Shown here in pieces: positions 8,634 through 16,717 of a stretch of 64,000 nucleotides of DNA. Location: NCBI GenBank assembly GCA_030649165.1, contig JAUSGG010000096.1, positions 1 to 64,000 on the forward strand, in the 5' to 3' direction. Position 1 is the stretch's first letter, and each line of letters starts with the position of its first letter. Below the pieces are notes generated by a model. It saw only the letters and a list, made by a program, of their open reading frames with translations. It had not been told where the DNA came from and ran no database searches. Source of the DNA: Armatimonadota bacterium. GTDB taxonomy: Bacteria > Armatimonadota > UBA5829 > JAUSEB01. The position numbers were made by a program, and so were the translations under genes.

Positions 8634-8996
8634 CTACTTCGGCCAGATGATTCCAGCACTCTTCTTGATTCTTTGTGCCCGCGTACCGGGAACCACTGCG
8701 AGCACAGCGCCCACCAGCCAGGATACGGGCGGTACCAGCAGTCCCCATATGACCACCCAGGGAGAGTTGCTGCCAGACGGGCTGGTTAACACGGCAAGAA
8801 CTACCCCAACGATGCTGAGTGCTGTTGCCCCCAAGACGGTCCACGCAAAGTATTCGAGGCTCTGAACTTCAAGTCTGCGCCACTCATCGAACATGTCGGA
8901 TGAAACCGTGGGGAAGTCTTCAATGGTAAGACGCTGCAGCACGCCCCTTTTCCGAAGGTATAACGTGGCCCACACCACCAATATGATCTGAAACAC
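8634..8996 (-). CDS. small membrane protein, possibly missing its 5' end
   Basis: About 120 residues with three hydrophobic segments (FQIILVVWATLYL; about 44-70; about 80-105 WVVIWGLLVPPVSWLVGAVL). The only start is a GTG at 8996 with no ribosome binding site, and it falls inside the first transmembrane helix. The same frame stays open upstream to a stop at 9063-9065 without an ATG, so the true N-terminus was probably lost, perhaps when the repeat at 9149-9345 arrived. The family is not recognised. Confidence 0.4.
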   Translation of the reverse strand: MFQIILVVWATLYLRKRGVLQRLTIEDFPTVSSDMFDEWRRLEVQSLEYFAWTVLGATALSIVGVVLAVLTSPSGSNSPWVVIWGLLVPPVSWLVGAVLAVVPGTRAQRIKKSAGIIWPK

Positions 8997-9148
8997 CGCC
9001 GTCCCTCCAAGCCAGGAAACTCCTCCTCGACCCCGGCGAGTTTGTGCGATCCGGGTCTCTACCTAGCCACTCACCCCTTCCGCGTCTGTTCGCATGTGTC
9101 CTCCGTGTTTCGTTGCCACGCCCCGACCTCAACACCGGATGAGGACTG

Positions 9149-9345
9149 TTGGTGTTTCGGGAACTTGTTCCCGAAACGCGCTGCCTTCGGCCTTGAGACA
9201 AGACCGCCTTCACTGCTAGGACCGATTCCCCGCCAAACCCAGTAAACCCTCATAGGCTCCGCAGTCTGATTGTCCCCTGCACGTGCGCTGCAAACGCTCC
9301 CTGACGTTCGCCAGCAGGTAGCGCGCCCCTCTATGGCGAAGAATT
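9149..9345. repeat. dispersed repeat, copy 1 (with 11915-12095)
   Basis: It begins with a perfect hairpin whose 11-base arms are GTTTCGGGAAC and GTTCCCGAAAC (9154-9177), and continues with GCCTTCGGCCTTGAGACAAG and about 150 bases similar to 11915-12095. A short related piece stands at 20086-20130. It occupies the gap between the truncated membrane gene and the chimeric frame at 9461; the remainder of 8997-9460 shows nothing else. Confidence 0.65.
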
Positions 9346-9460
9346 CATAGATCGGTGTAGCAACAGAAGCTGACGGCTGACAACTGAAAGCTGACAGCTT
9401 CCTACTCCTTCCGGAACGAAGGAAGCTGCCGAAGCAAGCGTCCGGCGCTGGAGGGCAACA

Positions 9461-9916
9461 ATGGACATTCAAGACAAGGTAACTCTCATCACGGGCGCGT
9501 CGGAGGGCATCGGCCTCGCCACCGCGCGGCGGTTTGCCCGGGCCGGAGCGAAACTGGCGCTGGTGGCCCGCTCAATGGAGAAACTGACCGCGCTGGCGGA
9601 TGAACTGCGCGGGCGAGACGTCGAGGCGATTGCCGTACCCGCGGATTTGCGTGACCCGGCAAACGCGCTCAACGTAACCGGCTTCATCAAGCCGGGCGGC
9701 AACATCTTCGAGATCGAGCCTTACGCGCTTAAGCGGGTTCGGTTGCTGGTCTACCAGCCTTCGCTACTACTTGGAGACGATCCCAGCGACGATGCGTGTG
9801 GCCCATACTGGTCTTTTCTGCTTCCGCTTGTCCTTGAGGGCTCCACTATTGCTTACGATCAACACCATCGAGGCGCTGATAGCCCGCGTAGCCCGCCGGA
9901 TAGACGGCCACCGTGA
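9461..9916 (+). pseudogene. chimeric frame: short-chain dehydrogenase start fused to glycosidase tail
   Basis: Residues 1-69 are the beginning of a classical short-chain dehydrogenase, with the NAD(P)-binding TGASEGIG motif and the following Rossmann strand and helix. At about base 9665 the sequence switches to the jelly-roll tail seen at 7351-7575 (LNVTGFIKPGGNIFEIEPYA). The homologous stop codon TAG has become CAG, so the frame runs on into unrelated DNA that overlaps the end of the convergent GH30-like gene. The catalytic YxxxK of the dehydrogenase is missing, so this is a recombination product and not a working enzyme. Confidence 0.75.
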
Positions 9917-11786
9917 GGCTCTCAGACACTATGTGCGATGGGTCTGTCGCGCCGAGCGGATCTGCAACCTGAGCCTTGAAAACATAGTTCCCAGCTACGG
10001 TCATATTGGACGCCTTGCAGCTTGTTGTTGTGTTATTGGCAAGTGAGACCGACGCGCCGGCTGGCTGGCTGACGACGCTCCAAAGGTATGTTAGCGTATC
10101 GCCTTCCAGGTCGCGAACCGAGCATCGAAGAGTCGTGCCGGTTGTTGGCAGCGTCACTGTCACTGGAAGTCGGTTGTGGCTGGAGTCAATCACGGGCGGC
10201 TGGTTTCCGGAGAAGACCGTAATCTTGACACTTCGATTTACGGTGTGCGAGGCATCGCGCACGGCAATGTTGAAAACATAGTCACCGACTGCTGTCAATC
10301 CGCTCGCGGAGCAACTTACCGAACTCGGCGACGCCAGCGAGACCTTCGCCCCCGAAGGCTTGCCGGCGATCGACCAGGTATAGGATAGCGCCTCGTTCTC
10401 CGGATCGGTCGCTGATACCGAAAGCGTCGTGCTGCTCGACGGCTTTTCCAGGTAGTTCGGCGTTGCCGCCCAATTGGTTACCCTCGGCGGCAGGTTAGCG
10501 CCGGAATATGGATAGATCGTCATTACGCTGTTTGATGGCACGGTGGTTGTCAGCGTTCCTCCGCTTCCAACACGCTGAAGGCCGACTTCCTGATACGCCG
10601 CTCCGGCGATGCTCCGGCAAACTCCGTAAGTCCCTCGCGGAAGGCCGTTTACTGTGACGCTTCGGGCCTGCGACGGGGCCGTGTTGTTCAGCAGAACAAC
10701 GACGGTCTTCCGGTCCTTCACAAAGGCAAGCGGGCGAAGGGCGGTATCGTCGGAGGTCGCATCGATCCGCACAGCGCCGGGCCGGACGTAGCGCATTATC
10801 TGGCGGAAGTTCCAGTAGTCGCTGTATCGAGTGAACGACGTATTATTGTAATTCGCGCCGAAGTAGTCGGCCCTCCCCGCGGTGCTCCCATAGTATGCAA
10901 GTACGTAGTGCTCCCAATAGGAGACCCCGCCCAGGGTGAGATCGTTGTAGAGATCATTCACAGTCGTGTTCATGTATTCGGTTTGGCCTGTCGGAAGGCC
11001 TCTTGAGAGTGCAAAGTCACGGATACTTGGCCGGGAGTCATTGCCGCCGTAGAGATGGTACGTAACTACCCCGACGTACCGCCACATCTCCGCGTCGTTC
11101 TGAGTCGACTGGATATAGGACCAGCTTTCATCAGCGTTCACACACTCGGGGAACTCGATCTTCGTCGGCAGGCCGAGCGCCTTCATCTTCGGACCGAGGG
11201 CCTTTATCATGTTGCTGACGACATCGGCCGAGAACGCGTTGCCGTTCCCCGCTTCGTTGCAGATACAGTAGTAATCCGCCGTGATATTGTAGGTTTTCTT
11301 CAGGTATGTCAGGAACGCGGCCGCACACTCGGCATATTCGGCGGGGCTGTTCAGCATCCAGGCAGGAACCGTGCCGCTGCTGCGGCTATCGAAGAACGAC
11401 GGGCTCACGTAGAGGTTGAACGAGTCGCCGTTAGCTTCCACTCGCCGCTTGAATGGCTGTATCCAGTTCCGGACCTTGAAGTCCGTCTTTGTCGTCTTGA
11501 AGGCGCTCCAGTTGACGGTATTTGGGTCGCTGTTATCGTTGACCGCGTCTTCCCAGTCGCGCCGTGGAATCTCGAAGCGGAGGCGTGTCAGACCCAGATC
11601 ATTGACCGCCTCGTCGAGTATCTGGTCTCGGAGCATTTTAGGAATACTGACGTTAGGGGCGGTAGCGCCCCAGCCAAGGATTGTCTGATGGTGCGCGGAC
11701 GGACTGAGCGTCACCGTGACGCCAAAGATGGTTTGAGGGGAAACGATAATGACGGCAACGAGGATCGAAATATAGGCCGGACGCAT
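9846..11786 (-). CDS. secreted GH30-like glycosidase with Ig/PKD-like repeats
   Basis: The 646-residue protein starts with a signal peptide (AYISILVAVIIVSPQTIFG). A GH30-type barrel and side beta-domain follow to about residue 440. The acid/base Glu is seen at about 178 (CNEAGNGNAF) and the nucleophile Glu at about 270 (TEYMN). Two Ig- or PKD-like repeats follow (YLEKPSSSTTLSVSATDPEN and LPTTGTTLRCSVRDLEGD). GH30 enzymes cut xylan, glucuronoxylan or beta-glucosyl linkages, so this is probably an extracellular hemicellulase. No anchor is seen at the C-terminus. A promoter and an AGGTG ribosome binding site precede the ATG at 11786. The last 24 codons overlap the chimeric frame on the other strand. 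Confidence 0.82.
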   Translation of the reverse strand: MRPAYISILVAVIIVSPQTIFGVTVTLSPSAHHQTILGWGATAPNVSIPKMLRDQILDEAVNDLGLTRLRFEIPRRDWEDAVNDNSDPNTVNWSAFKTTKTDFKVRNWIQPFKRRVEANGDSFNLYVSPSFFDSRSSGTVPAWMLNSPAEYAECAAAFLTYLKKTYNITADYYCICNEAGNGNAFSADVVSNMIKALGPKMKALGLPTKIEFPECVNADESWSYIQSTQNDAEMWRYVGVVTYHLYGGNDSRPSIRDFALSRGLPTGQTEYMNTTVNDLYNDLTLGGVSYWEHYVLAYYGSTAGRADYFGANYNNTSFTRYSDYWNFRQIMRYVRPGAVRIDATSDDTALRPLAFVKDRKTVVVLLNNTAPSQARSVTVNGLPRGTYGVCRSIAGAAYQEVGLQRVGSGGTLTTTVPSNSVMTIYPYSGANLPPRVTNWAATPNYLEKPSSSTTLSVSATDPENEALSYTWSIAGKPSGAKVSLASPSSVSCSASGLTAVGDYVFNIAVRDASHTVNRSVKITVFSGNQPPVIDSSHNRLPVTVTLPTTGTTLRCSVRDLEGDTLTYLWSVVSQPAGASVSLANNTTTSCKASNMTVAGNYVFKAQVADPLGATDPSHIVSESLTVAVYPAGYAGYQRLDGVDRKQ

Positions 11787-11828
11787 TGCTATTCACCTAT
11801 CAAGTGTGTATCAGTATCTGTCATTCCC

Positions 11829-11857
11829 AGCATACAAGCGCGGATACCGAAGGTCAA
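11829..11857 (-). promoter_or_regulatory. promoter of the GH30-like gene
   Basis: On the minus strand TTGACC and TATGCT are spaced by 17 bases, about 43 bases before the start codon. Confidence 0.5.
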
Positions 11858-11914
11858 GTGGTTGAGTTGCCTCACGAGAGGTCTTGCCGAAACAGAACCT
11901 ACGACTCGTTAAGA

Positions 11915-12095
11915 ATCGTCGGTGTTTCGGGAGCTTGTTCAGAAACCGAGCGGCCCTCGGCCTTGAGACAAAACCGCCATCACTAGTAGGACCGATTCGC
12001 CGCCAATCTCAGTGAACCCCTGGGAGTTCCGCCGCCTGATCGACCAGCGCGCGCTGCAAGTCCTTCCTGACGTCGGTAGGTCGCGCCCCATCCTC
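11915..12095. repeat. dispersed repeat, copy 2 (with 9149-9345)
   Basis: This is a degenerate version of the repeat at 9149-9345: GTTTCGGGAGCTTGTTCAG, then CCTCGGCCTTGAGACAA, then a shared run around AGGACCGATTC. The rest of the 11787-12177 gap has only the GH30 promoter and, near 12163, the ribosome binding site of the next gene. Confidence 0.6.
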
Positions 12096-12177
12096 TTGCG
12101 CATGTAATGTATGGGAGGAATCCGGGGCTTGTCTGTCCAATATCTACCAAGCATCGGTTATTGTAGGAGCAAGCGGA

Positions 12178-12963
12178 ATGCGGTTGGAACAGGTGGTAGT
12201 AGATAGTCTGACGGAGATAGAACCCGCCATAAAGGCGGCCAAGAAGGGCGCCGCGGCGGCAAGCGCATCCGGCAGAATGCTGGGTGATGGAGAGATCAAG
12301 AACTTGGGCAAGAAGCTCGCCGAAGCTGAAGAGGAATTGGCCCGCGCGGTGGAAGGGTTTCGCGCGTTCAGAGAGCAATGGGAGACGGTCGATGTCAGCG
12401 GCTACTTCGGCTCGGAAGACTATATTGGGGAGCTTTCCGCCGCCCTCGATGATTCCGGCGTAGACGCGCACAGACTCGCGGACGTGTTGTACGTCTATCC
12501 GGCGCTCGTCAGGTTGGACGCCGGCGCTCTCGCGGCCCGCATAGATAAGAAGATCGAAGCAAGGGTCAGGCCATCCACGCTGGCGAGGATTCTGAAGAAC
12601 ATCCAGAACCGCCCCAGCAGGTTCCCCGCAGGCAGGTTCCTCACCTCGCTCTTCAAAGTCTACAAGGCCCTTGGCGCTCGTAATCTCAGAAAAGGTGAGG
12701 AATGGGCGGGCAAGTCTATGTTCCTGAAGGACATTTACGAGATACTGTCCGCCGCTCCAGGCAGCGACTACACCGAGCAGGAGTTCGTGCGTGACATTTA
12801 TCTGCTGGACGCTTCCGGAGAAGCTCTGGAGGTCCGCGGCCACATCGCTTCACTGGAAGCAAGCAGCTCCACACGAGATGAGAGGAAAACCCTTTCGATC
12901 ATTACGCGGGACGGACAGAGAAGGCTCTACTCCTCCATCTGTTTCAACCCGGTGACGAGGTAA
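12178..12963 (+). CDS. coiled-coil protein opening the ATPase/SNF2 operon
   Basis: Its 261 residues include an early heptad-rich helix (GEIKNLGKKLAEAEEELARA, about 38-75) and a middle helical domain (about 75-190). The C-terminal part is short and beta-rich. No enzyme motif is visible and I do not recognise the family. AGGAG stands 9 bases before the ATG. It is the first gene of a tight plus-strand run (6-base gap to the next), so it is probably a structural or adaptor subunit of that system. GC content and codon use match the following two ATPase-like genes. Confidence 0.6.
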   Translation: MRLEQVVVDSLTEIEPAIKAAKKGAAAASASGRMLGDGEIKNLGKKLAEAEEELARAVEGFRAFREQWETVDVSGYFGSEDYIGELSAALDDSGVDAHRLADVLYVYPALVRLDAGALAARIDKKIEARVRPSTLARILKNIQNRPSRFPAGRFLTSLFKVYKALGARNLRKGEEWAGKSMFLKDIYEILSAAPGSDYTEQEFVRDIYLLDASGEALEVRGHIASLEASSSTRDERKTLSIITRDGQRRLYSSICFNPVTR

Positions 12964-12969
12964 CCGACA

Positions 12970-13956
12970 ATGGAATCAGCGTTGGGCGACTGGCTGGAAG
13001 CAGTAGATAAATACTACCTGAGCGACTTCGTCAATTCGGGTGGATCAGCGTTCAAGCTGCTGCTGGCACGGGACATTTCCGGCGTATCGACCGTTCTGGA
13101 GAAGGTGCGGTCTCTGGCGGAAGGCAGGGGCTATATCTACGTCCAAGTATCGGCCGCCGACACGCGTATCGACAGGATAGACCAACTCTTTTTCGCGGTA
13201 GCCAGGCAAATCGACTGGGATTCACTTGTAGCCAGGGACGCGGCGGACTTCCTTCGGCGCCGCGACTATGAGATTCCTGAAGGGGTGGCGACTAGCGATA
13301 CCGCGGCGATTGCCCAGGCAAACGATTGCGACGAAGAGGATTTGCTCAAAGAGATCCGCCGCGCCACGAGGCAGGAGATAGTCCAGGACAGGCGGATGTG
13401 CAAAGAGTTCAGGACGGCGGTCGCGCAGCTTCGCGGCGCTCAGTTCTTCCCCAGAAGCGTCACGCCCAGCGACACCGAAACGCTGAGCGGCTGGATGCGA
13501 GGCGCCAAAGTCAGCGCGGCGGCCCTGAGAGACCTTCGCATCTACTCGAAGATAGGACGTCACAACGCCAGGGAGATGCTGATCGCATTGGCGCACTGGC
13601 TGGCGACGTCGCTCGGCATGGGTCTGGTTATAGGATTGGACCTGAGCGCTCTTCTCCTGACGCGCCCATCGGCAACGGATGAGATTTCTGCTTCGCTCCA
13701 CTACAGCCGAAGCGCTCTCCTCGACGCATACGAGGTCATCAGACAGTTCATCGATGAGACCGACGATATTACACACTGCCTTATCTGCGCCGTCGCCCCG
13801 CCGGAGATCGAGACCGACGAGAAGAGGTCCGTGTTCAAGTATTACGCGCTGCAGAGCAGGCTTCTGAGCGAAGTCCACGATCTTGATCGCCAGGATTTGC
13901 TTGCCGCGATGGTGCGATTTGGCGATACGAACGCCGAAAAGAAGGACGGCATGTGA
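12970..13956 (+). CDS. degenerate P-loop ATPase-like protein, paired with the next gene
   Basis: The 328-residue protein has the outline of the DUF2791/BrxD-type ATPase next door but lacks its key residues. The place of the Walker A loop reads NSGGSAFKLLLAR instead of GxxGxGKS. The Walker B-like strand (GLVIGLDLSALLL) keeps one Asp and lacks the catalytic Glu. It therefore probably folds like an ATPase without hydrolysing ATP and may pair with the active subunit. Its TGA overlaps the ATG of the next gene by one base (TGATG), a sign of coupled translation and fixed stoichiometry. Kinship to DUF2791 is inferred from order and secondary-structure pattern. Confidence 0.55.
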   Translation: MESALGDWLEAVDKYYLSDFVNSGGSAFKLLLARDISGVSTVLEKVRSLAEGRGYIYVQVSAADTRIDRIDQLFFAVARQIDWDSLVARDAADFLRRRDYEIPEGVATSDTAAIAQANDCDEEDLLKEIRRATRQEIVQDRRMCKEFRTAVAQLRGAQFFPRSVTPSDTETLSGWMRGAKVSAAALRDLRIYSKIGRHNAREMLIALAHWLATSLGMGLVIGLDLSALLLTRPSATDEISASLHYSRSALLDAYEVIRQFIDETDDITHCLICAVAPPEIETDEKRSVFKYYALQSRLLSEVHDLDRQDLLAAMVRFGDTNAEKKDGM

Positions 13957-15215
13957 TGAGCAATGATTCGGTCCTTATGGCAAGGCGAGCAATAGAGGCG
14001 CTGCGCGCGGGAGTTCCTAATCGTGACGCGGTGCGACAGCTTCCCGTGTTCCAGGGAGATATAACCCAGAAGTTTACCGAGACATTGTGGGAGGTGCAAC
14101 AGGCCCCTGCAAACGATGTCACCCCCAGGTCGATGGCGGTTTCGGGGTCATTCGGTTCCGGGAAGAGCCACTTGCTGGCCTATCTGCGGCACGTGGCAAT
14201 AGAGCACAATTTCGTGTGCAGCCAGGTCGTGATAAGCAAGGAGACCCCGCTTTTCGATCCCCTGAAGCTCTTGCGGTCGGCGGTGGAGACGGCGACCGTT
14301 TCCGAGACCGCGGGACGCGCGGTTCCGGAGATACTGTTCGCCGGCAAGTTTGACCGAGACCGGTTCGCCGAACTCGTAAGGTGGGTATGCGAGCAGCCCG
14401 TGCTTGGGGACAGGATCACGCCGTTGCTGAGGATAATCGACGAGCGCCCCGCCGGCGGTGAAGAGTTCCTCGACGAGATCGCCTGGGAATGGTCCGGTTA
14501 CCCCATGAGGGTCAGCGCCATTCGCTCCGCGCTCAAGGAGATCGGCTGTCAGGCTGAGTATCGGGTGAAGACGATGCCGCGGCGCGAGCTTGGACTAAGC
14601 CTCTGGCGGTTCTTGCCTCGACTTTTCCAGGCTGCCGGGTATAGCGGATGGGTGACGCTGATCGACGAAGGCGAGTTGATGCTGCGTTACAGCAAGCTGC
14701 AGCGCGCGAAATCTTATGCGCAGGTGGCCAGGCTCACCGGGACCGCAAAGGACTTTAAGATATCCGGGTTCGTTCCGGTGTTTTCCGTTACGGATGACTT
14801 CTGGGCCACTGCCGAAGCTGAAAAGCGCGACAGCGAAATCCCGGAATGGCTTCGCGACCGAGGCAGGCCGGGAGACGCGGAACTCGCCCGCGACGCTGAA
14901 GCCGGCATGAAGTTCCTCAGACGCGCCAAACCGCTGCGCCCTGCCCGTGGGGAGGAGTTTACCGAACTCAGAGAACGGGTCCGTGACCTGCACTCGCTGG
15001 CATTCAACTGGAATGCGCCGCCGGCCCGCGAACGCGAGGCGCTCTCCTCGCGTTCCGTCAGGGAGCATGTGAAATCGTGGATAACCGAATGGGACCTTAT
15101 GCTTCTCTACCCCGACTACAGGCCGGAGGTCGTGATCGAGGACGTGAAGACGGACTACTCAGAGGATAAGGATCTTTCCCACGAGAACAGCGAAGCGGCG
15201 GAGGGGATGGAGTAA
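13956..15215 (+). CDS. BrxD/DUF2791-like P-loop ATPase
   Basis: ATG at 13956 (AAGGA 8 bases upstream) gives 419 residues. Walker A is GSFGSGKSH, with the Lys at about 70, and Walker B is GWVTLIDEGE at about 231-240, with the DE pair. A sensor-like strand (FVPVFSVTDDFW) follows and the C-terminus is charged and helical. This layout fits the DUF2791 family that includes BrxD of type 2 BREX and, as I recall, the ATPase of the Shango system. Such proteins are thought to remodel DNA-bound complexes. There is no PglZ, methyltransferase or BrxC neighbour here, so it is not a standard BREX locus. Its 3' end is duplicated at 16321-16352. Confidence 0.72.
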   Translation: MSNDSVLMARRAIEALRAGVPNRDAVRQLPVFQGDITQKFTETLWEVQQAPANDVTPRSMAVSGSFGSGKSHLLAYLRHVAIEHNFVCSQVVISKETPLFDPLKLLRSAVETATVSETAGRAVPEILFAGKFDRDRFAELVRWVCEQPVLGDRITPLLRIIDERPAGGEEFLDEIAWEWSGYPMRVSAIRSALKEIGCQAEYRVKTMPRRELGLSLWRFLPRLFQAAGYSGWVTLIDEGELMLRYSKLQRAKSYAQVARLTGTAKDFKISGFVPVFSVTDDFWATAEAEKRDSEIPEWLRDRGRPGDAELARDAEAGMKFLRRAKPLRPARGEEFTELRERVRDLHSLAFNWNAPPAREREALSSRSVREHVKSWITEWDLMLLYPDYRPEVVIEDVKTDYSEDKDLSHENSEAAEGME

Positions 15216-15226
15216 GAGCGTATAAT

Positions 15227-16264
15227 ATGGGAGACATCAAGGCATACAATACTAATATGATAGACGACGTCCGGAGTAAGCTTGCCACATTGCCGCAAGG
15301 CAGCAGGGTTCGGTGTGCTCTATCAGATCAGGAAATAGAGAAGATATCAAGAGCCGTAGAGTCGGAACGGATTGAAGATCTGCGAGGCCGGTCCTATCCA
15401 CCTCTTTTTGTACTCGTCCATAAGCTTGATGTTTCTCAGATCAACGATCTTGACAGCGACATAGAGCTTGTTCTTTCCAGAACCAAACCTAGAGACGCCG
15501 GTCCTCTGCTCCTCAAGCAACTGCTGGAAGACCGCAAATATCGAGCTGGCATATTTGAGATCTACGCAAAGTCTCAGCTATTGAAAGCAGACGAGACGAG
15601 CGTCGAGTTGGATTCCCCCCTTCCCAATGGATGTAACGCAGACATGCGTCTCAGCCTTGGAGGGCGTGAATTCTACCTGGAGTGCACGATACTTTCAGAA
15701 TCCAATGAGGATCGGAAGCGGCTCGAGGAACTCATCGAAGCGAAGAAAAGTAATCCGTCCGCCAGCCAAAGCTGGATGGGCAGCTTTTTGTACGACGCCA
15801 TTCGCCTTTATTACAAGGTATACGACAAGTTGGCAAGGAATTGGAACCCAAAGAAGAGCCAGCTAAGCGACGCGCATCCGAGTGTTCTTGTGATCTCTTT
15901 ATTCGTTGGAAACGGGTCAGTGTCAGCGGAAAGTCCGGGAACTCGCTTCGCTTTGGAGACGCTCTTTTCAGAGAGTTTAGGCAATCCTGAAGAAGAACAG
16001 TCCCAGCCGCCGGAGAACGCGTCCTTGCGCGGGTGGTTGCATGATGCGTGTATACATGGCCGGAACCCTCTTACGGAGAATGAGTACAAGACAAGGTACT
16101 TAGACTTGCTCAGCTCCCGAAAGAAGATCAGTGGTATCCTGCTTTTCCAGGATTGTGAGTTGAAGGAATCGAGAGTCAATTACTCCGCAAATCATCGGAT
16201 AACTCACGGCGAAATGGCGAGATTGGAAGAGTTGTTCGCATCCTCGCCTCGTTGGTGGCCGTAG
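15227..16264 (+). CDS. nuclease-like protein (PD-(D/E)xK-type pattern), probable cargo gene
   Basis: The 345-residue protein has a pattern seen in restriction-endonuclease-like folds. A helix carries Glu 111 (FEIYAKSQLL), then comes NADMRLSLGG with Asp 139 and a strand FYLECTI with Glu 152, in which the usual Lys is replaced by Thr. Around it are helical segments of unknown function. GC content is visibly lower than in the ATPase and SNF2 genes, and a second copy of the upstream gene's last 24 bases lies just after it, so it looks inserted. The ATG at 15227 has only a distant GGAG; an ATG at 15257 is possible. Nuclease activity is a prediction. Confidence 0.45.
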   Translation: MGDIKAYNTNMIDDVRSKLATLPQGSRVRCALSDQEIEKISRAVESERIEDLRGRSYPPLFVLVHKLDVSQINDLDSDIELVLSRTKPRDAGPLLLKQLLEDRKYRAGIFEIYAKSQLLKADETSVELDSPLPNGCNADMRLSLGGREFYLECTILSESNEDRKRLEELIEAKKSNPSASQSWMGSFLYDAIRLYYKVYDKLARNWNPKKSQLSDAHPSVLVISLFVGNGSVSAESPGTRFALETLFSESLGNPEEEQSQPPENASLRGWLHDACIHGRNPLTENEYKTRYLDLLSSRKKISGILLFQDCELKESRVNYSANHRITHGEMARLEELFASSPRWWP

Positions 16265-16320
16265 CCCGGCACATAGAGGACACTTCTTGGTATGCCGCCA
16301 GAATGGCCACTCTAGTGCCA

Positions 16321-16352
16321 CAGCAGAGAAGCGGCTGAGAGGATGGAGTAAC
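16321..16352 (+). repeat. duplicate of the 3' end of the ATPase gene
   Basis: GAAGCGGC(T)GAG(A)GGATGGAGTAA here matches 15191-15214 at 22 of 24 positions, including the stop codon. The two copies flank the low-GC nuclease-like gene, as expected if that gene was inserted by recombination. The remaining bases to 16429 hold a possible -10 (TATAAC at 16384-16389) for the Phd gene. Confidence 0.6.
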
Positions 16353-16429
16353 CTCCGGAGCGGTGACAAAAGCTAGAGCATGGTATAACACACGGGAAAC
16401 CTGTGGGTGTCCACCCGGAGGTCTTGACG

Positions 16430-16699
16430 ATGGTTACGGTTTCATCCGAAGAAGTCAGAGACGGACTGGGAGAACTCATCAATCGGGTCGCCTATGGCGG
16501 CGAGAGGGTCATGGTGACCAGGCGGGGCAAGAAGATCGTCGGCATCATATCGGCGGAGGAACTGGAACTGCTGGAAGAGGTGTTGGATGCCATCGAGGAT
16601 GAAATTGATATACCGCTTATCAAGGAGCGGATGGCTGAGATAGAGCGGGGAGAGTCTGTTACTCTGGAACAGCTCGAGCGCGAAGTCCGTGATCAGTAG
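16430..16699 (+). CDS. Phd/YefM-type antitoxin without a neighbouring toxin
   Basis: ATG 16430 is chosen over an upstream GTG because GGAGG stands 8 bases before it. The 89-residue product has the Phd/YefM N-terminal fold (VSSEEVRDGLGELINRVAYG, then GERVMVTRRGKKIVGIISAE), which binds operator DNA, and an acidic C-terminal tail that would wrap a toxin. No RelE, ParE or Doc gene follows; instead a palindromic element and the 168-residue gene do. It may regulate the surrounding operon or be the remnant of a toxin-antitoxin pair. Confidence 0.85.
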   Translation: MVTVSSEEVRDGLGELINRVAYGGERVMVTRRGKKIVGIISAEELELLEEVLDAIEDEIDIPLIKERMAEIERGESVTLEQLEREVRDQ

Positions 16700-16717
16700 C
16701 CCCGAAGCAGGTATTAG

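Noticed and set aside
9154-9177. LexA-type operator
   Set aside because: GAAC-TT-GTTC has the wrong centre length for known LexA boxes, the arms extend to 11 bases, and the palindrome recurs at 21676 as part of a repeat family.
9461-9664. Functional short-chain dehydrogenase
   Set aside because: Only the nucleotide-binding start is present; the catalytic Tyr/Lys part is replaced by a glycosidase tail.
15221-15226. TATAAT before the nuclease-like gene as a promoter
   Set aside because: It touches the start codon and has no -35 box at the right distance, so a transcript would lack a leader; probably chance.
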